A stretch of DNA of 64,000 nucleotides from Callorhinus ursinus. Its lineage: Eukaryota; Chordata; Mammalia; Carnivora; Otariidae. Each line of letters begins with the position of its first letter. Positions within the stretch are counted from its first letter, which is position 1. The stretch is taken from contig NW_020312817.1 in assembly GCF_003265705.1 (NCBI RefSeq), positions 45,759,113-45,823,112 of the forward strand. The letters are read 5' to 3'. Shown here piece by piece: positions 22,056 to 33,666 of the stretch. The notes beneath the pieces are model-generated. The model was not told where the DNA came from. It saw only the letters and a program-made list of their open reading frames with translations, and ran no database searches. A program made the translations under genes and the position numbers.

Positions 22056-23481
22056 ATTTTTGTTATTCAATAAAATTGTTTTGGTCTATTTAGAAAAGCA
22101 TAAATTAGATCTTTGTTTTACATCATATGCCCAAATATATTAACTTCAATCTGTGTCAGGTCATGTTTACCTAGCTGCTCTATATATTTCATTGCCTCAT
22201 CCCTACCTGGTATATAACATACAAAATATTTCAATGTTGCTATACTCTCATGAGAGGATTTCTTGATTTTCAAAATATATTTCTGGAGCTGATAAATTTT
22301 TGTTGGAAGTTCTGAGGGGACCAATGCCTCATGAATGAAGTTAAACAAGACTCTATAATGTCCATTCATTTGCCTCCTTTGAAAGTGGGTTAGCAAGAGT
22401 CTTGATGTCACCAAGCAGATTTCTCCTTACATCAGGGAGTAAGGCTTACTTCTTTCAAGGTTTCTTATTTAACACATCAATGCTCTTTGAAGGTCTAACT
22501 TTAAATCATTTCAACTATAAGCAAAGATAAAATGATAGGTGAATATATAAACACTTAATTGGAACTGGCACTCTGCTAGGGATGGGGGTTTGTTCCCAAC
22601 CCTGAAGGACTCATGGTCCAAAGAGGATTTCATATATGGATAAACAGACAGCTCTCATAGAATGGGCATCACTGAAACAAAAGTACCATACATAAAATAA
22701 TGAAAGAGGACTACCTGGGAGAGTTTTAAAGTGGAGTTGGCATTTAATATGGGTCATGATGGATGAGATGAAATTTTTCATGCAGTGAAGATGTCAAAGA
22801 TCACTACTGTCAAAGGAGACTCCCATGAGCAAAGACAGTGTGGGATGGGCTTGGACAAGGGGAGGGGTGAGGGTATTCATCAAGATATACCTTGGCAGGG
22901 CTGAACTGACAATCACAAGGCAAATGAGAAAGGAATGTTAGAAGAGGAGGGAAGGAGAGGGTTGGAAAAGGGAAGACTTCTCCAAGAGAAACATCATAAA
23001 TCATTTTGCTCCAAGTGGCCTGGAGCACCCATGTAAATTCATTTTGCATGCATGCATGCAGTATGCTGTTCAAAACTTGAGTGCAGAGCTCAGTGGCTAG
23101 AGAGAAAACAAGGAGTGGGCAGGGTGTACTCCATAGACAATGGCCATGCCCCTTAACTCTGTAGGTGAGCAGTCTCAGTCGTATTTCAGCTAATAAAAAA
23201 TTCAATGAAACACATTAGATAAAGAAAAAGGGATATAAATGGAAAAACAATTTAATGTAAAAGAAAACAGCATACCTCTCTAACTTTGAATTGAAAACAA
23301 TGTGATTTGAAAGGGTGGACTAATAATGCACTTATTCATTTGCAAATATTAAATAAGGATTTACTATATTGTGGGCAGTAGCCTGGGTGCTGGAGACCAA
23401 AGGGGGAATAAAGGATATATGTAGTCCCTGCTTTCCATGGAGCTTAGATAAGTTTCTGAACGTAAATATAATGTCCCATGT
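22056..23481. other. Unassigned sequence with a 98-codon minus-strand frame
   Basis: A minus-strand frame at 22118-22414 (98 codons, starting MVTSRLLLTHF) resembles no family I know and lacks defensible splice or start context. It is probably chance. The segments at 22560-22800 and 23340-23470 look like an old repeat I cannot name. A short alternating tgca palindrome, (TGCA)4, lies at 23045-23060. Confidence 0.3.
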
Positions 23482-23760
23482 GAGTGCATCAGTTCTATAT
23501 TGCTGTATAACTAGCCTAAAACAACACAGAAGTATTATTAGATCACAATTCTGTAGGTCAGAAATTCAGACATGGTGTGACCAGGTTCTGCGCTTAGAAA
23601 ACAGCTAAATTAAGGCATTCCTGGGCTGCTTTCTCATCTGTAGTCAAGATCCTTTCCCAAGCCCATGTAGATGTAGGAAGACTCAGTGCCAAATCAAAGC
23701 AGAATTTGCCAAATCTCTGACTTGTCGTCCATTTATCTGCCACCTTGCTCTTGGCCATGA
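23482..23760 (+). mobile_element. MaLR-type LTR 5' portion
   Basis: The opening catcagttctatattgctgt, a cctaaaacaacacagaagta block and attctgtaggtcagaaattc follow the order at the start of MLT1-class LTRs. The 3' part is lost or unrecognisable. Confidence 0.5.
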
Positions 23761-23803
23761 CTACCTAACACCTAAAGCCTCTGGATAAAACTATTCCTTC
23801 CCT

Positions 23804-24205
23804 TTACCTGCTTAATGAACCTAAAAACATCAGAGGGACAGGATTGAGGCGGCCCTGAGGGAGACTGCAGAGATTAGGGGTTTCTTCCAAATCCCACCAT
23901 ACTTTGATTCTGTTTGCAATCTTGCCCAAGTTGGTATCAGTTGAAATCTTTTCTCCTGACCAATGTTTGGTCTGTAAGAAAAGACCTGGCTGTGTTTCCT
24001 CTGCAGAAAGTGTCCAAAGACTTGCAGTCTTAACAGTCAGATCAGACAAATCAAAGCCCTTACCGTGCACCCAGATCAGAACTCCTTTTGCTAGCATTTT
24101 CTGGGTCAGTCTTGTTTGACACACACTGGTTTTTAGAACTATAATAAAATGCCATTTCAGTTGTTGCCATGTTCCATAGCTGGTAAGAGTTATGTGTGGT
24201 TCCAA
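23804..24205 (-). other. Uncharacterised 133-codon open frame
   Basis: An open frame on the minus strand (no ATG at its start; begins at a TTG) whose end falls at a good splice-donor-like CAG/GTAAAG. A pyrimidine-rich tract lies upstream, but an in-frame TGA and an intervening AG spoil a simple acceptor. No domain is recognised. In 64 kb an open frame of this size can arise by chance, so I do not call it a gene. Confidence 0.15.
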
Positions 24206-24619
24206 CTGATGTCACCACTTTAAGGAGTATAGTGTGAAGAGGCAAGAAGAAATAGAAAATCCTTTCCATTTCTTTTCCATGAGGCATAGGCAATTAATTC
24301 ACTTGCATTTGACTATATTTAATAAACTCTTAAATTTATGCAGCCAAGAAAATGAGATGAAAACATGTGGTCCTTTTACTATGGTACCTGAATATAATTG
24401 GATGAAAGGTGCAGTACTTGACAAACTGGTGCATATTATTAGGAAGACCTTGGAAGCAATGCCTTTTGTGCTTAACTTCATGCAAAAGGAAAAAGAGGTG
24501 AATAAAATTTCCTTAAATATTTCCAATAAACATAGTGGCAAAAGGGCAGTATGTTCTTAAAGGTCTTCGATAAATACAAAACAGAGAGTACAAAAGCTTT
24601 GTGCCACAAAGGGAGTTGA
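24206..24619. other. Unassigned sequence
   Basis: No gene or repeat recognised. Plus- and minus-strand frames of 77-108 codons overlap one another without recognisable motifs. Confidence 0.3.
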
Positions 24620-24835
24620 CACTTAACAACTCCTTAGTTGAGAACTCAGCCTTCATCATCTCATTTAATCTGCTTAGCAACCTGTGACATAGATACTGAA
24701 GTTACCCTCACTTGAAGATGAGCAGATAGGGGCTCAAAGAGGTATAACAACATTCCCAAAGTCACACAGGATTAAGCAGCAGGCCCAGGATCACTCTGAC
24801 CCTACTCAGTCCTCTGCTGTATGCCAGCTTCCCAT
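24620..24835 (-). mobile_element. MIR SINE, antisense
   Basis: Shows catctcatttaatctgctta, a ggggctcaaagaggtataac block and cattcccaaagtcacacagg in antisense MIR order. Confidence 0.75.
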
Positions 24836-24854
24836 CCAAAAAACAATTTAGATT

Positions 24855-25095
24855 AGTTGACTACTGAGTATGTGTCAGGTACCATCTAGGGCTTTACATA
24901 CGGTAGCTCATTTAATCCCTACAACAACTCTTGAAGTGTTGATATTGTTATTTTCGTTTTACTCACAAGGTAACTGAGTTACAGAAAGAACAAGTAACTT
25001 ATTTAAAGTCATACAGCTAATAAGTGGTGGACCAGGTCTAGAAACCAAGTAGTCTGGCTCCAGAGTCTTCCATGCCCTCAATGATTGTTTTACTC
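24855..25095 (-). mobile_element. MIR SINE, antisense, nearly complete
   Basis: Runs through tactgagtatgtgtcaggta, tagctcatttaatccctaca, a ggtaactgagttacagaaag block, agtcatacagctaataagtg and ctggctccagagtcttcc. It follows another antisense MIR by about 20 bp. The two are distinct copies, not a tandem duplication, because their sequences differ widely. Confidence 0.88.
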
Positions 25096-26691
25096 TGTTT
25101 CACCTAAAATACCTTTTTCTTGATAATTCTGATGGGGTAGGGTAAAGATGTCTTAACATCACTGTGTTTCCAAACCTTCAAGGCACTTGAGAAACCCTCC
25201 TCTCCAGCCCCAACCTACCTGTACTCTTTGGAATCCCTTCATCCCTGCACTGGATTTACTGCTGGTGTAATTTCTACCTTCCAATAGGAAGAAAACAAAG
25301 GCATACATGCAATCACTTTAGTTCAAAATATTACTCAGCCTCCCAATAAAGGTGATTTCCAAGTGTGTTTTCGGAGGAGTTTTACTATAGAGATGATGAG
25401 ATTTTTTTAAAATGTGATAAAACCAGATACTCTTCTAGCTGTTAATGTGTTTCAGAGGATTACAGTGATTATTCAATTATGTTTATTTGAACACTGATTT
25501 AGTTTTTTATTAGAATGCCCCATGCCTAATTTCTTAGGAAATCCACCTTTAAGTAATAAATGATGTTTGGGAACATTACTGATAATAAGCCAAATATCCT
25601 AACACAACAGCATTTTATATTATGTAAATTTAAATTCTGCGTGTCATTAAATTGAATTTAAAAAAACTTAAAATTAAATAAATTTTCTTCTTAAAATTGA
25701 ACAAAAAAGATAATATTTACTTTAATAAGAATCAGGAACATTTATAAGCAGTGTTTTATTCCTCTTGATGTGGCATACTGCTCTAGGCATTTCTTTCATA
25801 TTCCTAAAGAGGTTTTTCTGAGGCACACCAACTGCTTTTTTCCTTTGAATAACATATGAGCTTAGCTTTTCCCTGAAAGTCTCATTTCTTTAGTTCTCAT
25901 AATTTCTGTTTGTTTTTCTTTCAGTTATGTATACCCTGTTTAGATACTGCTTACTTTGCAGTTATTTTTCTTCAGAAAGATAAAACTTGCAAGCATAAAT
26001 CCCTCTGGAACTAGGTTGAAAGAAAGACCTTAAGGTTGGGAAGCTTTTATGGAAGTGGCTTTGAATTTTTTTGAGATTGACTATTCTTCTGATCTGGTAA
26101 CCTGGGGTTGGGGGGAACGGTTTAGCCAATGTGTTTGGTATCAAATGTCAGTTTTGGTTTCAATTCCACTGCCAAGTATAAGTTGAGAGATTTATGACAC
26201 AAAGCAAAATAATAAAATAAAATAATAGCCATAATATATAAGGAATTAATGGGGGTTTTTGATGTAGGATACAATTTGAAACCGCTTTATCCAGACAGGC
26301 TCCAACAGGTACTGAGGGTATTAGACCTTACTGAGAGGATAAAGAAAAAGAACCCTTCCCTCACAAAACACATTTTACCTAATCAGCTGATGTTTGAAAT
26401 GCCTTTACAAGCAATGTGCTCCCTTCCCCATGACTTTCTTTTTCACAAGGAAAGTAGGACATTGTCCTTTGTCTACCCAAGATTGAGGAAAATCAAAGAC
26501 TGCAAGTCAAAGTGAATTGTCAATAATAATGTATTTTCTTTCCTGAAGGTAGAATTTTAATAGGAGAATAGTGGACTATGCAAGGAAGAAGGACAGCATC
26601 ATGGAAGAGAGTGCCCCTTCAATGCTCCAGCTTCCTCATATATAAACGTCACACATAAACTGGCAGCTACTCTAATTCTCTTTTTGTCCCC
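25096..26691. other. Unassigned AT-rich sequence
   Basis: No gene or repeat recognised across about 1.6 kb. Frames up to 88 codons (26249-26515) show no motif. The part from 25385 to 25720 is very AT-rich, with several TAATTA-like words. Confidence 0.3.
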
Positions 26692-27199
26692 TGTAATGGT
26701 TAGTTTCATGTGTCAACTTGACTAGATCACAGGGTGCCCAGAGGTTGGTCAGACATGACTCTTGTGTGTTTCTGTGAGGGTGTTTTAGATGAATTTAACA
26801 TTTAAATTCATTCACTGAATAAAGCAAATTGTCCTCTCTAATCTGAGTGGGCCTCATCTAACCAATCAGTTGAAGGCCTAAAAAAACAAAAGGCTGACCC
26901 TTCCTCAAATAAGAGGGAATTCCTCCTTCCTGACTGTCTTTGAACTGGACATCAGTTTTTTCCTGCCTTTGGACTCTGACTGAAAAACTAGCTCTTTCTG
27001 GGTCTCAAGCTTGCTGATTTTAGGATTAGAACTTAAGTCAGTCATCAGCTCTTCTGGTGCTCAAACCTTCAGATTTGGACTACAACCACACCAGCATCTC
27101 TCTTGGGTATCCAGCTGCCAACCAATAGCAGATCTTGGAACTTGTCACTTGTCAGCCTCCATAATCACAAGAGCCAATTCCTTATAATAAATCTCTCTG

Positions 27200-27246
<47 letters not shown>

Positions 27247-27277
27247 TAATTTTGTTTCTCTGGAGAACTCTAATATA
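26692..27277 (+). mobile_element. Solitary MLT2-type ERVL LTR with 5-bp target duplication
   Basis: A whole LTR beginning tgtaatggttagtttcatgt and ending tctggagaactctaatata, with the characteristic gtgggcctcatctaaccaat and caagagccaattccttataa (polyadenylation region) segments of ERVL-class MLT2. The 5-bp direct repeat tcccc flanks it at 26687-26691 and 27278-27282. No internal retroviral sequence is present, so it is a solo LTR, as left by recombination between the two LTRs of a provirus. Confidence 0.9.
27203..27245 (+). repeat. (AC)n microsatellite inside the LTR
   Basis: About 21 pure AC units that replace the usual AT-rich spacer near the LTR 3' end. Uninterrupted, so probably variable between individuals. 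Confidence 0.98.
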
Positions 27278-27703
27278 TCCCCTGAGACATTCAGTCTTTA
27301 ACACATTTTCAGAGGGAAATAACTTGCACTGAAGGGTATCTTAATATGTGACACAACTAGGTTCAAAATTGGAACTTGAGAAAGATGAGAAAATCAATGA
27401 GGGAAGTCTAGAGACCTGGGCTCAGATTTTTGTGTAGGAAGATTTTATGGCAGGCATAGGGCTGTTCTGAAGCCTCCCTATAGTTATAATTGGCTCAGCT
27501 GGCTTGTGTATGTGTGTGTTTGGGGGGGGGGCGGGGAATTGTTTCTTAGAACTTCTCCCGTAGTCATTATGAATATTTATAATGTTCAAGAATTTCAGCA
27601 TAGAAAGTTATTCTAGTTTAAACCTTATTCTTTTATATCAATTTTATTTTTAACATACTCAACAAGTATTTAGTTAGATCTTAATGCCCCCATTTAATTT
27701 TAA
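27278..27703. other. Unassigned sequence
   Basis: No gene or repeat recognised; includes a G-run with a single C (gggggggggcgggg) near 27522-27536. Confidence 0.3.
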
Positions 27704-28276
27704 GAATGAGATCTTGTCATTTGCAACGACGTGGATGGACCTGGAGGGTGTTATGCTGAGTGAAATAAGTCAATCAGAGAAATACATGTATCATATGACC
27801 TCACTGATATGAGGAACTCTTAATCTCAGGAAACAAACTGAGTGTTGCTGAGTGGTGGGGGGTGGGAGGGATGGGGTTGATAGACATTGGGTAGGGTATG
27901 TGCTATGGTGAGCACCGTGAATTGTGCAAGACTGTTGAATCACAGATCCATACTTCTGAAAAAAATAATGCAAGATATGTTAGGAAAAAAGAAAAAGAAG
28001 AAGATAGCAGGAGGGGAAGAATGAAGGGGGGTAATTCGGAGGGGGAGACGAACCATGAGAGACAATGGACTCTGAAAAACAAACTGAGGGTTCTAGAGGG
28101 GAGGGGGGTGGGGGGATGGGTTAGCCTGGTGATGGGTATTAAAGAGGGCACGTTCTGCGTGGAGCACTGGGTGTTATGCACAAACAATGAATCATGGAAC
28201 ACTACATCAAGAACTAATGATGTAATGTATGGTGATTAACATAACAATAAAAAAATTTTAAAAAAAGAAAAAAAAT
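27704..28276 (+). mobile_element. L1 3' end, sense, 5'-truncated
   Basis: Begins within the last codons of ORF2 (the final MYHMTSLI then a TGA at 27810-27812) and continues through the carnivoran L1 3' UTR (gaaccatgagagacaatgga, then cattaagagggcacg-type and tgtaatgtatggtgattaac) to an A-rich tail. The frames reading across it are 3' UTR artefacts. No clear target duplication. Confidence 0.93.
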
Positions 28277-29159
28277 AAGATAGACTTAAGAACATTTCTG
28301 TTCTTCTTCCCTTGTACCATTAATAACTTTAATTCATTTATTCACTGGATATTTACTGAATGCCTTTCATTACCCATAAGGGGAGTTTTTCTCTTATATG
28401 TATGATTCCTTGGGGTTTCAGAGTAATATGAAATAGGTGGAGACACATCTGTACAATTTAGAAGACTGAGCCCTTTACTGAGCCCTTGGAGCCTGTGAGT
28501 CTCATGAGAGCAAACAATGTGATGTCCCAAGTCTTGTTCAGAAGGGGGATTTCAAGAAATTTATAGAGGTGCTCACACATTATTATAATGCCTCTGCAAG
28601 TTCTTCCAAATTCTTCTACCACTCCAACATTGCCAAACAACCTTCTACTCACTATAGGAAGATATATTTATTATAGAATGAAAAAGGAGAATCTCACATT
28701 TTTCAGTTTAAAGATCTTACCTCCTTAGAATTTCTTGACATTCTAATTATGTACTTGGTCTTCAGTCCTTGATCAACCTGTTCTCTTATGACTAATTTTT
28801 CCAATGGTTTCACTAGAGATGAAACACTGATTAGGAAACACTCTTGTATGTAAGAGTGAGATTCTTACTTCCAGGTCATAGACCCTGTCATCCTATTGAA
28901 ATAACTGAATTGTCATTGTCTACTTTGATATCCTACACGCCATGGCCTATGGAAGTATACTGGCTTTCTGTCAACTGTGGTCTGTGAAGTGAAGCCCTAA
29001 ATAGGGACAATGAACTGTGATTCTCACTCCAGTACTGTTGTGCTTAGGTTTTTAATCTCAGAACAGAAACCTTAATTGTGCCTATTAACACTTGATATTA
29101 TGTAGTACTAGAAGGGCACTGATTCTGCAATCAAACCAGTGAGCTCTTACTCCTCACTA
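28277..29159. other. Unassigned sequence
   Basis: No gene or repeat recognised. Minus-strand frames of 62-64 codons at 28342-28652 have no known domain. Confidence 0.3.
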
Positions 29160-29660
29160 GATGCCATTCTCTAATTTGGAAAACATTTTCTCTTCTAGGA
29201 TATTAATGTAGATCAGTCACTATAATTCACACTAGGTAGCTATCAATCCATTAAATATTTCCCACCAAGTGTATGTTTGAATGATTTACACCTTAAACTA
29301 GAGGTACTACTAACTCTTGTTTCTTCAACTTATCCACAAGGCTAAAATAAAAGGCCTTGTCTAATGTCTGGCTAAAATCCAAATCCAAAAATCCAATTTT
29401 GTTTACAGAATTATTCTACCAATCCTATTATCTTTAAAAGTGAAATACAACTTTGGGGTACATAGGGATACATTTTTAAGACCTCAAAAGAGGCCCATGG
29501 CAGTAAGGCCTGGCTGAACTTGTGTTGACTCAAACTTCATTTCATGAGTCTAAGTCTTTATATGCCATCAGGCATAGGTTGGTCAATTTTTCTAAATCAA
29601 GCTTCACAGAATCTTATATTGAATGAATATTTTTCCTAGATTCTAGCACTATGATATCTG
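29160..29660 (-). mobile_element. Ancient CR1/L3-type LINE reverse-transcriptase relic
   Basis: On the minus strand around 29320-29395 the translation reads DLDFSQTLDKAFYFSLVDKL, matching the LDFSKAFD motif A of CR1/L3-family reverse transcriptases and the residues that follow it. The surrounding sequence keeps similar word order. Frameshifts elsewhere and its depth of decay fit a relic predating placental mammals. Limits are approximate. Confidence 0.55.
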
Positions 29661-29844
29661 CACATCTTAACTTTTAGTAATATTGAGAGTTTTTGTCTTT
29701 TACCCTGGTCTTCATTGACATTGCACTGATCATTTGGGGCTGGCTACATTGGTGACAACATTTTGAGAAGCAGAAGTCTCTATATTACTACATAAGGTTC
29801 TGCACAATACAGGGTCAGAGGAATAACGGATTGAAATACCAAAT

Positions 29845-29990
29845 CTAACCTTACTGATGGTATGAAACTGGGCAAGCTACTTGTCTCATCTAAGCCTCAG
29901 GTTCCTCAAATAGAAGTAATAGTTATTTCAATCTTACAAGATATAGATATAGATATAAAGATAGCATTCACCAAAGTTCCTAAAACATCT
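29845..29990 (+). mobile_element. MIR fragment
   Basis: The tatgaaactgggcaagctac stretch, then ttgtctcatctaagcctcag and gttcctcaaatagaagtaat match the MIR core. Ends near a short (GATATA)n tract at 29938-29957. Confidence 0.65.
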
Positions 29991-30409
29991 GCTCCAGGCT
30001 TTTGATTATCATTTCCTAATGTGGCCATTGGGGTTATCCTTTTGATTCAGAAAAGTAACATTCCTAGGATTGCACGTAGAATGTTCCCAACATGCATGAA
30101 TGCATTGCAAAATGTGTGACTTCAGCAATCAGAGTCCTTCTGAATACCCTTGGGCCTTTATGGAATTAGAAAGAGCCCCAGTTGCACAGCGATACCACGT
30201 GCTGTGATGCAGGGGAAGGTGCTGACTGTACTGGATGTGCTGTCAGACTTTCTTCTTGGCCATACATCAACCATGCTGAAGAAAACATAGATCCTCTTGG
30301 TTGAGTAGCCTTTGGATATCACTGCACTTTATCTTCAATTGTGGTGTCATTTCTTAAGCACACTTCACAATCATTCACGCAATAATGGCACGTTATAGTT
30401 GTAGAATGT
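29991..30409. other. Unassigned sequence
   Basis: No gene or repeat recognised. Confidence 0.3.
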
Positions 30410-30600
30410 CTACACATTTTTTTCCACAGTGCTTTTCATCTATTATCTTATTTGCTTCACACAGCATTGTTTAATAAGGTATTATTCATCCATTACAGAT
30501 GAAAAACTGAGGTTCTGACAAGTTAAATAATATGCCACAGTTACATCATCTAATTTTTATTGGAGATAGGACATGAAGTCAGTGATGCTTCCAAATACCA
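30410..30600 (-). mobile_element. MIR SINE, antisense
   Basis: The attacagatgaaaaactgag stretch, then gttctgacaagttaaataat and atgccacagttacatcatct match antisense MIR. Confidence 0.7.
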
Positions 30601-30989
30601 TGGTATCTTCCTTCTTAGTATCATAGCTCAATTTCAGACTCAGTAAAATGGAAAGGCAAGGCTTTGGTGATCTGACTTGCATTTTTATTCCACCCTTTTA
30701 CCCACTCCTACACGATTGTATGTCTAAATATTTTGATTATTTTTCAATTTCTGCAACACTTTAACTCTCTTTCACCTTTTCAGGATAGATTTCATTTACT
30801 TTCAGAATTCTTCCCTGAACTTATCTATTAACTCTGGGTTCCATACTCCTCCCCTGTGCTCTCAAAACACTCTGCACACCTCCTTTTATAAAACCTAGTC
30901 CAGTGTATTGTACTTGTTCTTAGGCTCTGGCTCTCATACAGGACCATGGGATAGGGGCTATGTCTTGCTCACTGGTGAATGGCTAGCAC
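30601..30989. other. Unassigned sequence, possible L2 trace
   Basis: The ctcttccctgaactta-like and aacactctgcacacctcctt phrases near 30800-30890 faintly resemble the L2 3' region. Not strong enough to call. Confidence 0.3.
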
Positions 30990-31349
30990 TGCTAAGGTCT
31001 GAATGCTTGTGTCCTCCCCCAGAATTCAGATGTTGAAATATTAACCACCACAGATTATGGTCGGGCCACTGGGAAGTGCTTAAATCATAAGTATGAAACC
31101 CTCATTAATGAGATTAGAGCCTTATAAAGAGTCTTTAGAAAGATCCCTAATGCCTTCCATCATGTGAGGACACAGCATGAAGTCAGCAGTCTACAGTCAG
31201 TCCAGAAGAGGGCCTTCACCAGAATCTGGCCATGCTGGCACTCTGATCTTAAGACTTCTGGACTCCAGAAATGTGAGCAGTAAGATTCTATTGTTTTAAG
31301 CTACCCAGTCTGTTGTATTTTGTAGTAGCAGCTTGAACAGACTAAGACA
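30990..31349 (+). mobile_element. MST-type MaLR LTR
   Basis: Complete LTR starting tgctaaggtctgaatgcttg and ending gcttgaacagactaagaca, with catcatgtgaggacacagca and gccatgctggcactctgatc between, in MST order. Flanked by agcac (30985-30989) and aacac (31350-31354), a 5-bp duplication with one mismatch. A solo LTR, no internal sequence. Confidence 0.85.
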
Positions 31350-31840
31350 AACACCTAGTATATAGTGGATGCTATGTTCAACATACATTTGTTGCATGAA
31401 CGAATGTTCTGCTTTTTACTCTACCTGCTTTCTCTTACCTTTGGCACTTTCTCCATGCAGAATAGTGCCTTGAACGTAATTAACCCACAATGAGGGGTGC
31501 AACGAATAAATAGGTAAGGCCAAAGAACTAAAAGATATAAGAACAGCTCCTGAGGACCCCTAAACTTCTATAATTACATGGTGAACAAATCTGATGGCAC
31601 ATAGATATTTCTTCAGAATTGTTTTTATCTTTATTCCCTTCAAATTCACAAAGACTACAGGCTCAACTATTGAAGCTGTAGTTTTACATATAAGCTATTC
31701 CTATTTCAAACATAAAATGCCTATTTTCATTTGAGCTCTGCTAGTCATTTGAAATTTATTTGCTGAAGACCTAATACTGTGCCTGGACCATAGAATGAGC
31801 TCAATTAAATATTAGTTAAATAAAAAATAATAGTTTAAAA
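31350..31840. other. Unassigned sequence
   Basis: No gene recognised. A short 3'-end-like word series (actgtgcctggaccatagaa near 31775, then a run resembling L2/MIR ends) is present but brief. Confidence 0.3.
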
Positions 31841-31850
31841 ACTACTTTTT

Positions 31851-32576
31851 TTTGATGTCCTATATTTTTTAAATAATTTTTATTGTTATGTTAATCACCA
31901 TACATTATATCATTATTTTTGATGTAGTGTTCCATGATTCATTGTGCATAACACCCAGTGCTCCACGCAGAATGTGCCCTCTTTAATACCCATCACCAGG
32001 CTAACCAATCCCCCCACCCTCCCCCCGTCTAGAACCCTCAGTTTGTTTTTCAGAGTCCATTCTCTAATGGTTCGTCTCCCCCTCCGACTTACTCCCCTTC
32101 ATTCTTCCCCTCCTGCTATCTTTTTTTTTCTTAACATATATTGCATTATTTGTTTCAGAGGTACAGATCTGTGATTCATCAGTCTTGTACAATTCACAGT
32201 GCTCACCATAGCACATACCCTCCCCAATGTCTATCACCCAGCCACCCAATCCCTCCCACCCCCCACTACTCCAGCAACCCTCAGTTTGTTTCCTGAGATT
32301 AAGAATTCCTCATATCAGTGAGGTCATATGATACATGTATTTCTCTGATTGACTTATTTCACTCAGCATAACACCCTCCAGTTCCATCCATGTCGTTGCA
32401 AATGGCAAGATCTCATTCCTTTTGATGGCTGCATAATATTCCATTGTGTATATATACCACATCTTCTTTATCCATTCATCTGTCGATGGACATCTTGGCT
32501 CTTTCCACGGTTTGGCTATTGTGGACATTGCTGCTATAAACATTGGGGTGCACGTACCCCTTCGGATCCCTACATT
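31851..32576 (-). mobile_element. L1 3' end, antisense, with target duplication
   Basis: Carnivoran L1 3' UTR (31864-32309) followed by the last 77 codons or so of ORF2 on the minus strand (32310-32543; includes WIKKMWYIYTMEYYAAIKRN). The copy is 5'-truncated at about 32576. The 10-bp repeat actacttttt at 31841-31850 and 32577-32586 flanks it. The ORF2 C-terminus is open to its natural stop, so this is a fairly young insertion. Confidence 0.93.
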
Positions 32577-32586
32577 ACTACTTTTT

Positions 32587-33579
32587 CTTTTTTAAAATTA
32601 TCTTCACATGTGTTCAATTTTTAACTTGCATGTCAAACTTGACTGCTATGACTTTTCTCACTCTCCAGTTAAGTATTTCATAACATAGATGTCTATTTTG
32701 TGAAATTTTATTTTAGGACATCAGAAGTGTAATTACTGTAGACTGGGAGACAAAAATCACCATGAGTCACAAATACCTCTTACGTTTTCATATAATATTA
32801 GTTTTTTGTATATATGTTTGCCTCTAGCAGGGATGGTATTCTGATGTGTTAAGAGAGGTTAATGAAACTTTGGGGGCCCTCTTTGTGAAAATGAATACAA
32901 ATGTTGAAAGTTATTACAGGGCGCTGGGAAGGACCTGGGGTGAGGTGGCAATAAGGAGCCCTGAAGCTGAAGCTTCATGCCCTTTCTGATCCATGTGCTA
33001 CTGAGCCTACTGCCTGCATTACTAGTTTTGCCTTAAATTCTTTATTCACTTGAGCAGAGGTATTGACTGAGGCACTAATTTTGCTAAAAAAAATTTAAAA
33101 AATTTCCAAAGTGTGTTATCTGGTGCTCAGCCTCCACCTTTATTGTTGCTTTAAATTTTGTTTACTTTTTAAACATCTGTTTAATCATTTAAACTATTTC
33201 TTAAGTATGGATCTGTTATTCTTGAAACATGAGCCAAAATGCATTACATTATATCTGATCTGCAAATGAATGGAGAGGGAAGGCTCATTTTTTGAAGGTC
33301 AACAGACTTCTAAAAGCCTCTGTGGTATCTTTTAGAAAATTACTATTTCAGTGCAACTAATGGAGCCCGTAGAACCCATGAGTGGACCCAAAGCCCTTGT
33401 TTAAAGTGTGCTCACTTTGGCACGTGGTGTCCTTATGGACATAGAGTTAATAGTTTGTGCGGAAGGAATATTTTCTAGAGGAATTTGGACTATGTAGAAG
33501 GTGTTGATAATAATTTCTACTGATTCCATGATTACTAAAAAGCTCGATGACTTTTTATAGTAAGGTAAAAAATGGGGAT
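32587..33579. promoter_or_regulatory. Unique sequence with possible conserved element at 33040-33450
   Basis: No repeat recognised. Within 33040-33450, a short inverted repeat aaagtgtgctcacttt (about 33406-33421) is followed at once by a CACGTG E-box (33421-33426). This could be a conserved regulatory element, but the evidence is only motif-level. Confidence 0.2.
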
Positions 33580-33666
33580 TTTTTTTTTTCCTTTTCTTTC
33601 TTTCCTTATTTGAGAGAGAGCATGTGCAAGAGTGCTCACGAGCAGGGGCAGAGGGAGAAGCAGAGG
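33580..33666 (-). mobile_element. CAN-SINE 3' fragment, antisense
   Basis: A T-rich start followed by atttgagagagagcatgtgc and gcaggggcagagggagaagc is the reversed tail half of a carnivoran SINE. The tRNA head is missing, so it is a truncated copy. Confidence 0.7.

Noticed and set aside
22118..22414. 98-codon minus-strand frame as a possible gene
   Set aside because: No recognisable domain, no paired splice or promoter signals, and its length is within chance for 64 kb.
27898..28239. 113-codon plus frame and 99-codon minus frame
   Set aside because: Both lie in the 3' UTR of the 5'-truncated L1 and recur in the other L1 3' UTR copies (31.9, 37.7 and 53.7 kb).
29938..29957. CRISPR-like or regulatory tandem repeat
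   Set aside because: A short (GATATA)n simple repeat without spacers. No CRISPR array or prokaryotic feature is present anywhere in this mammalian sequence.
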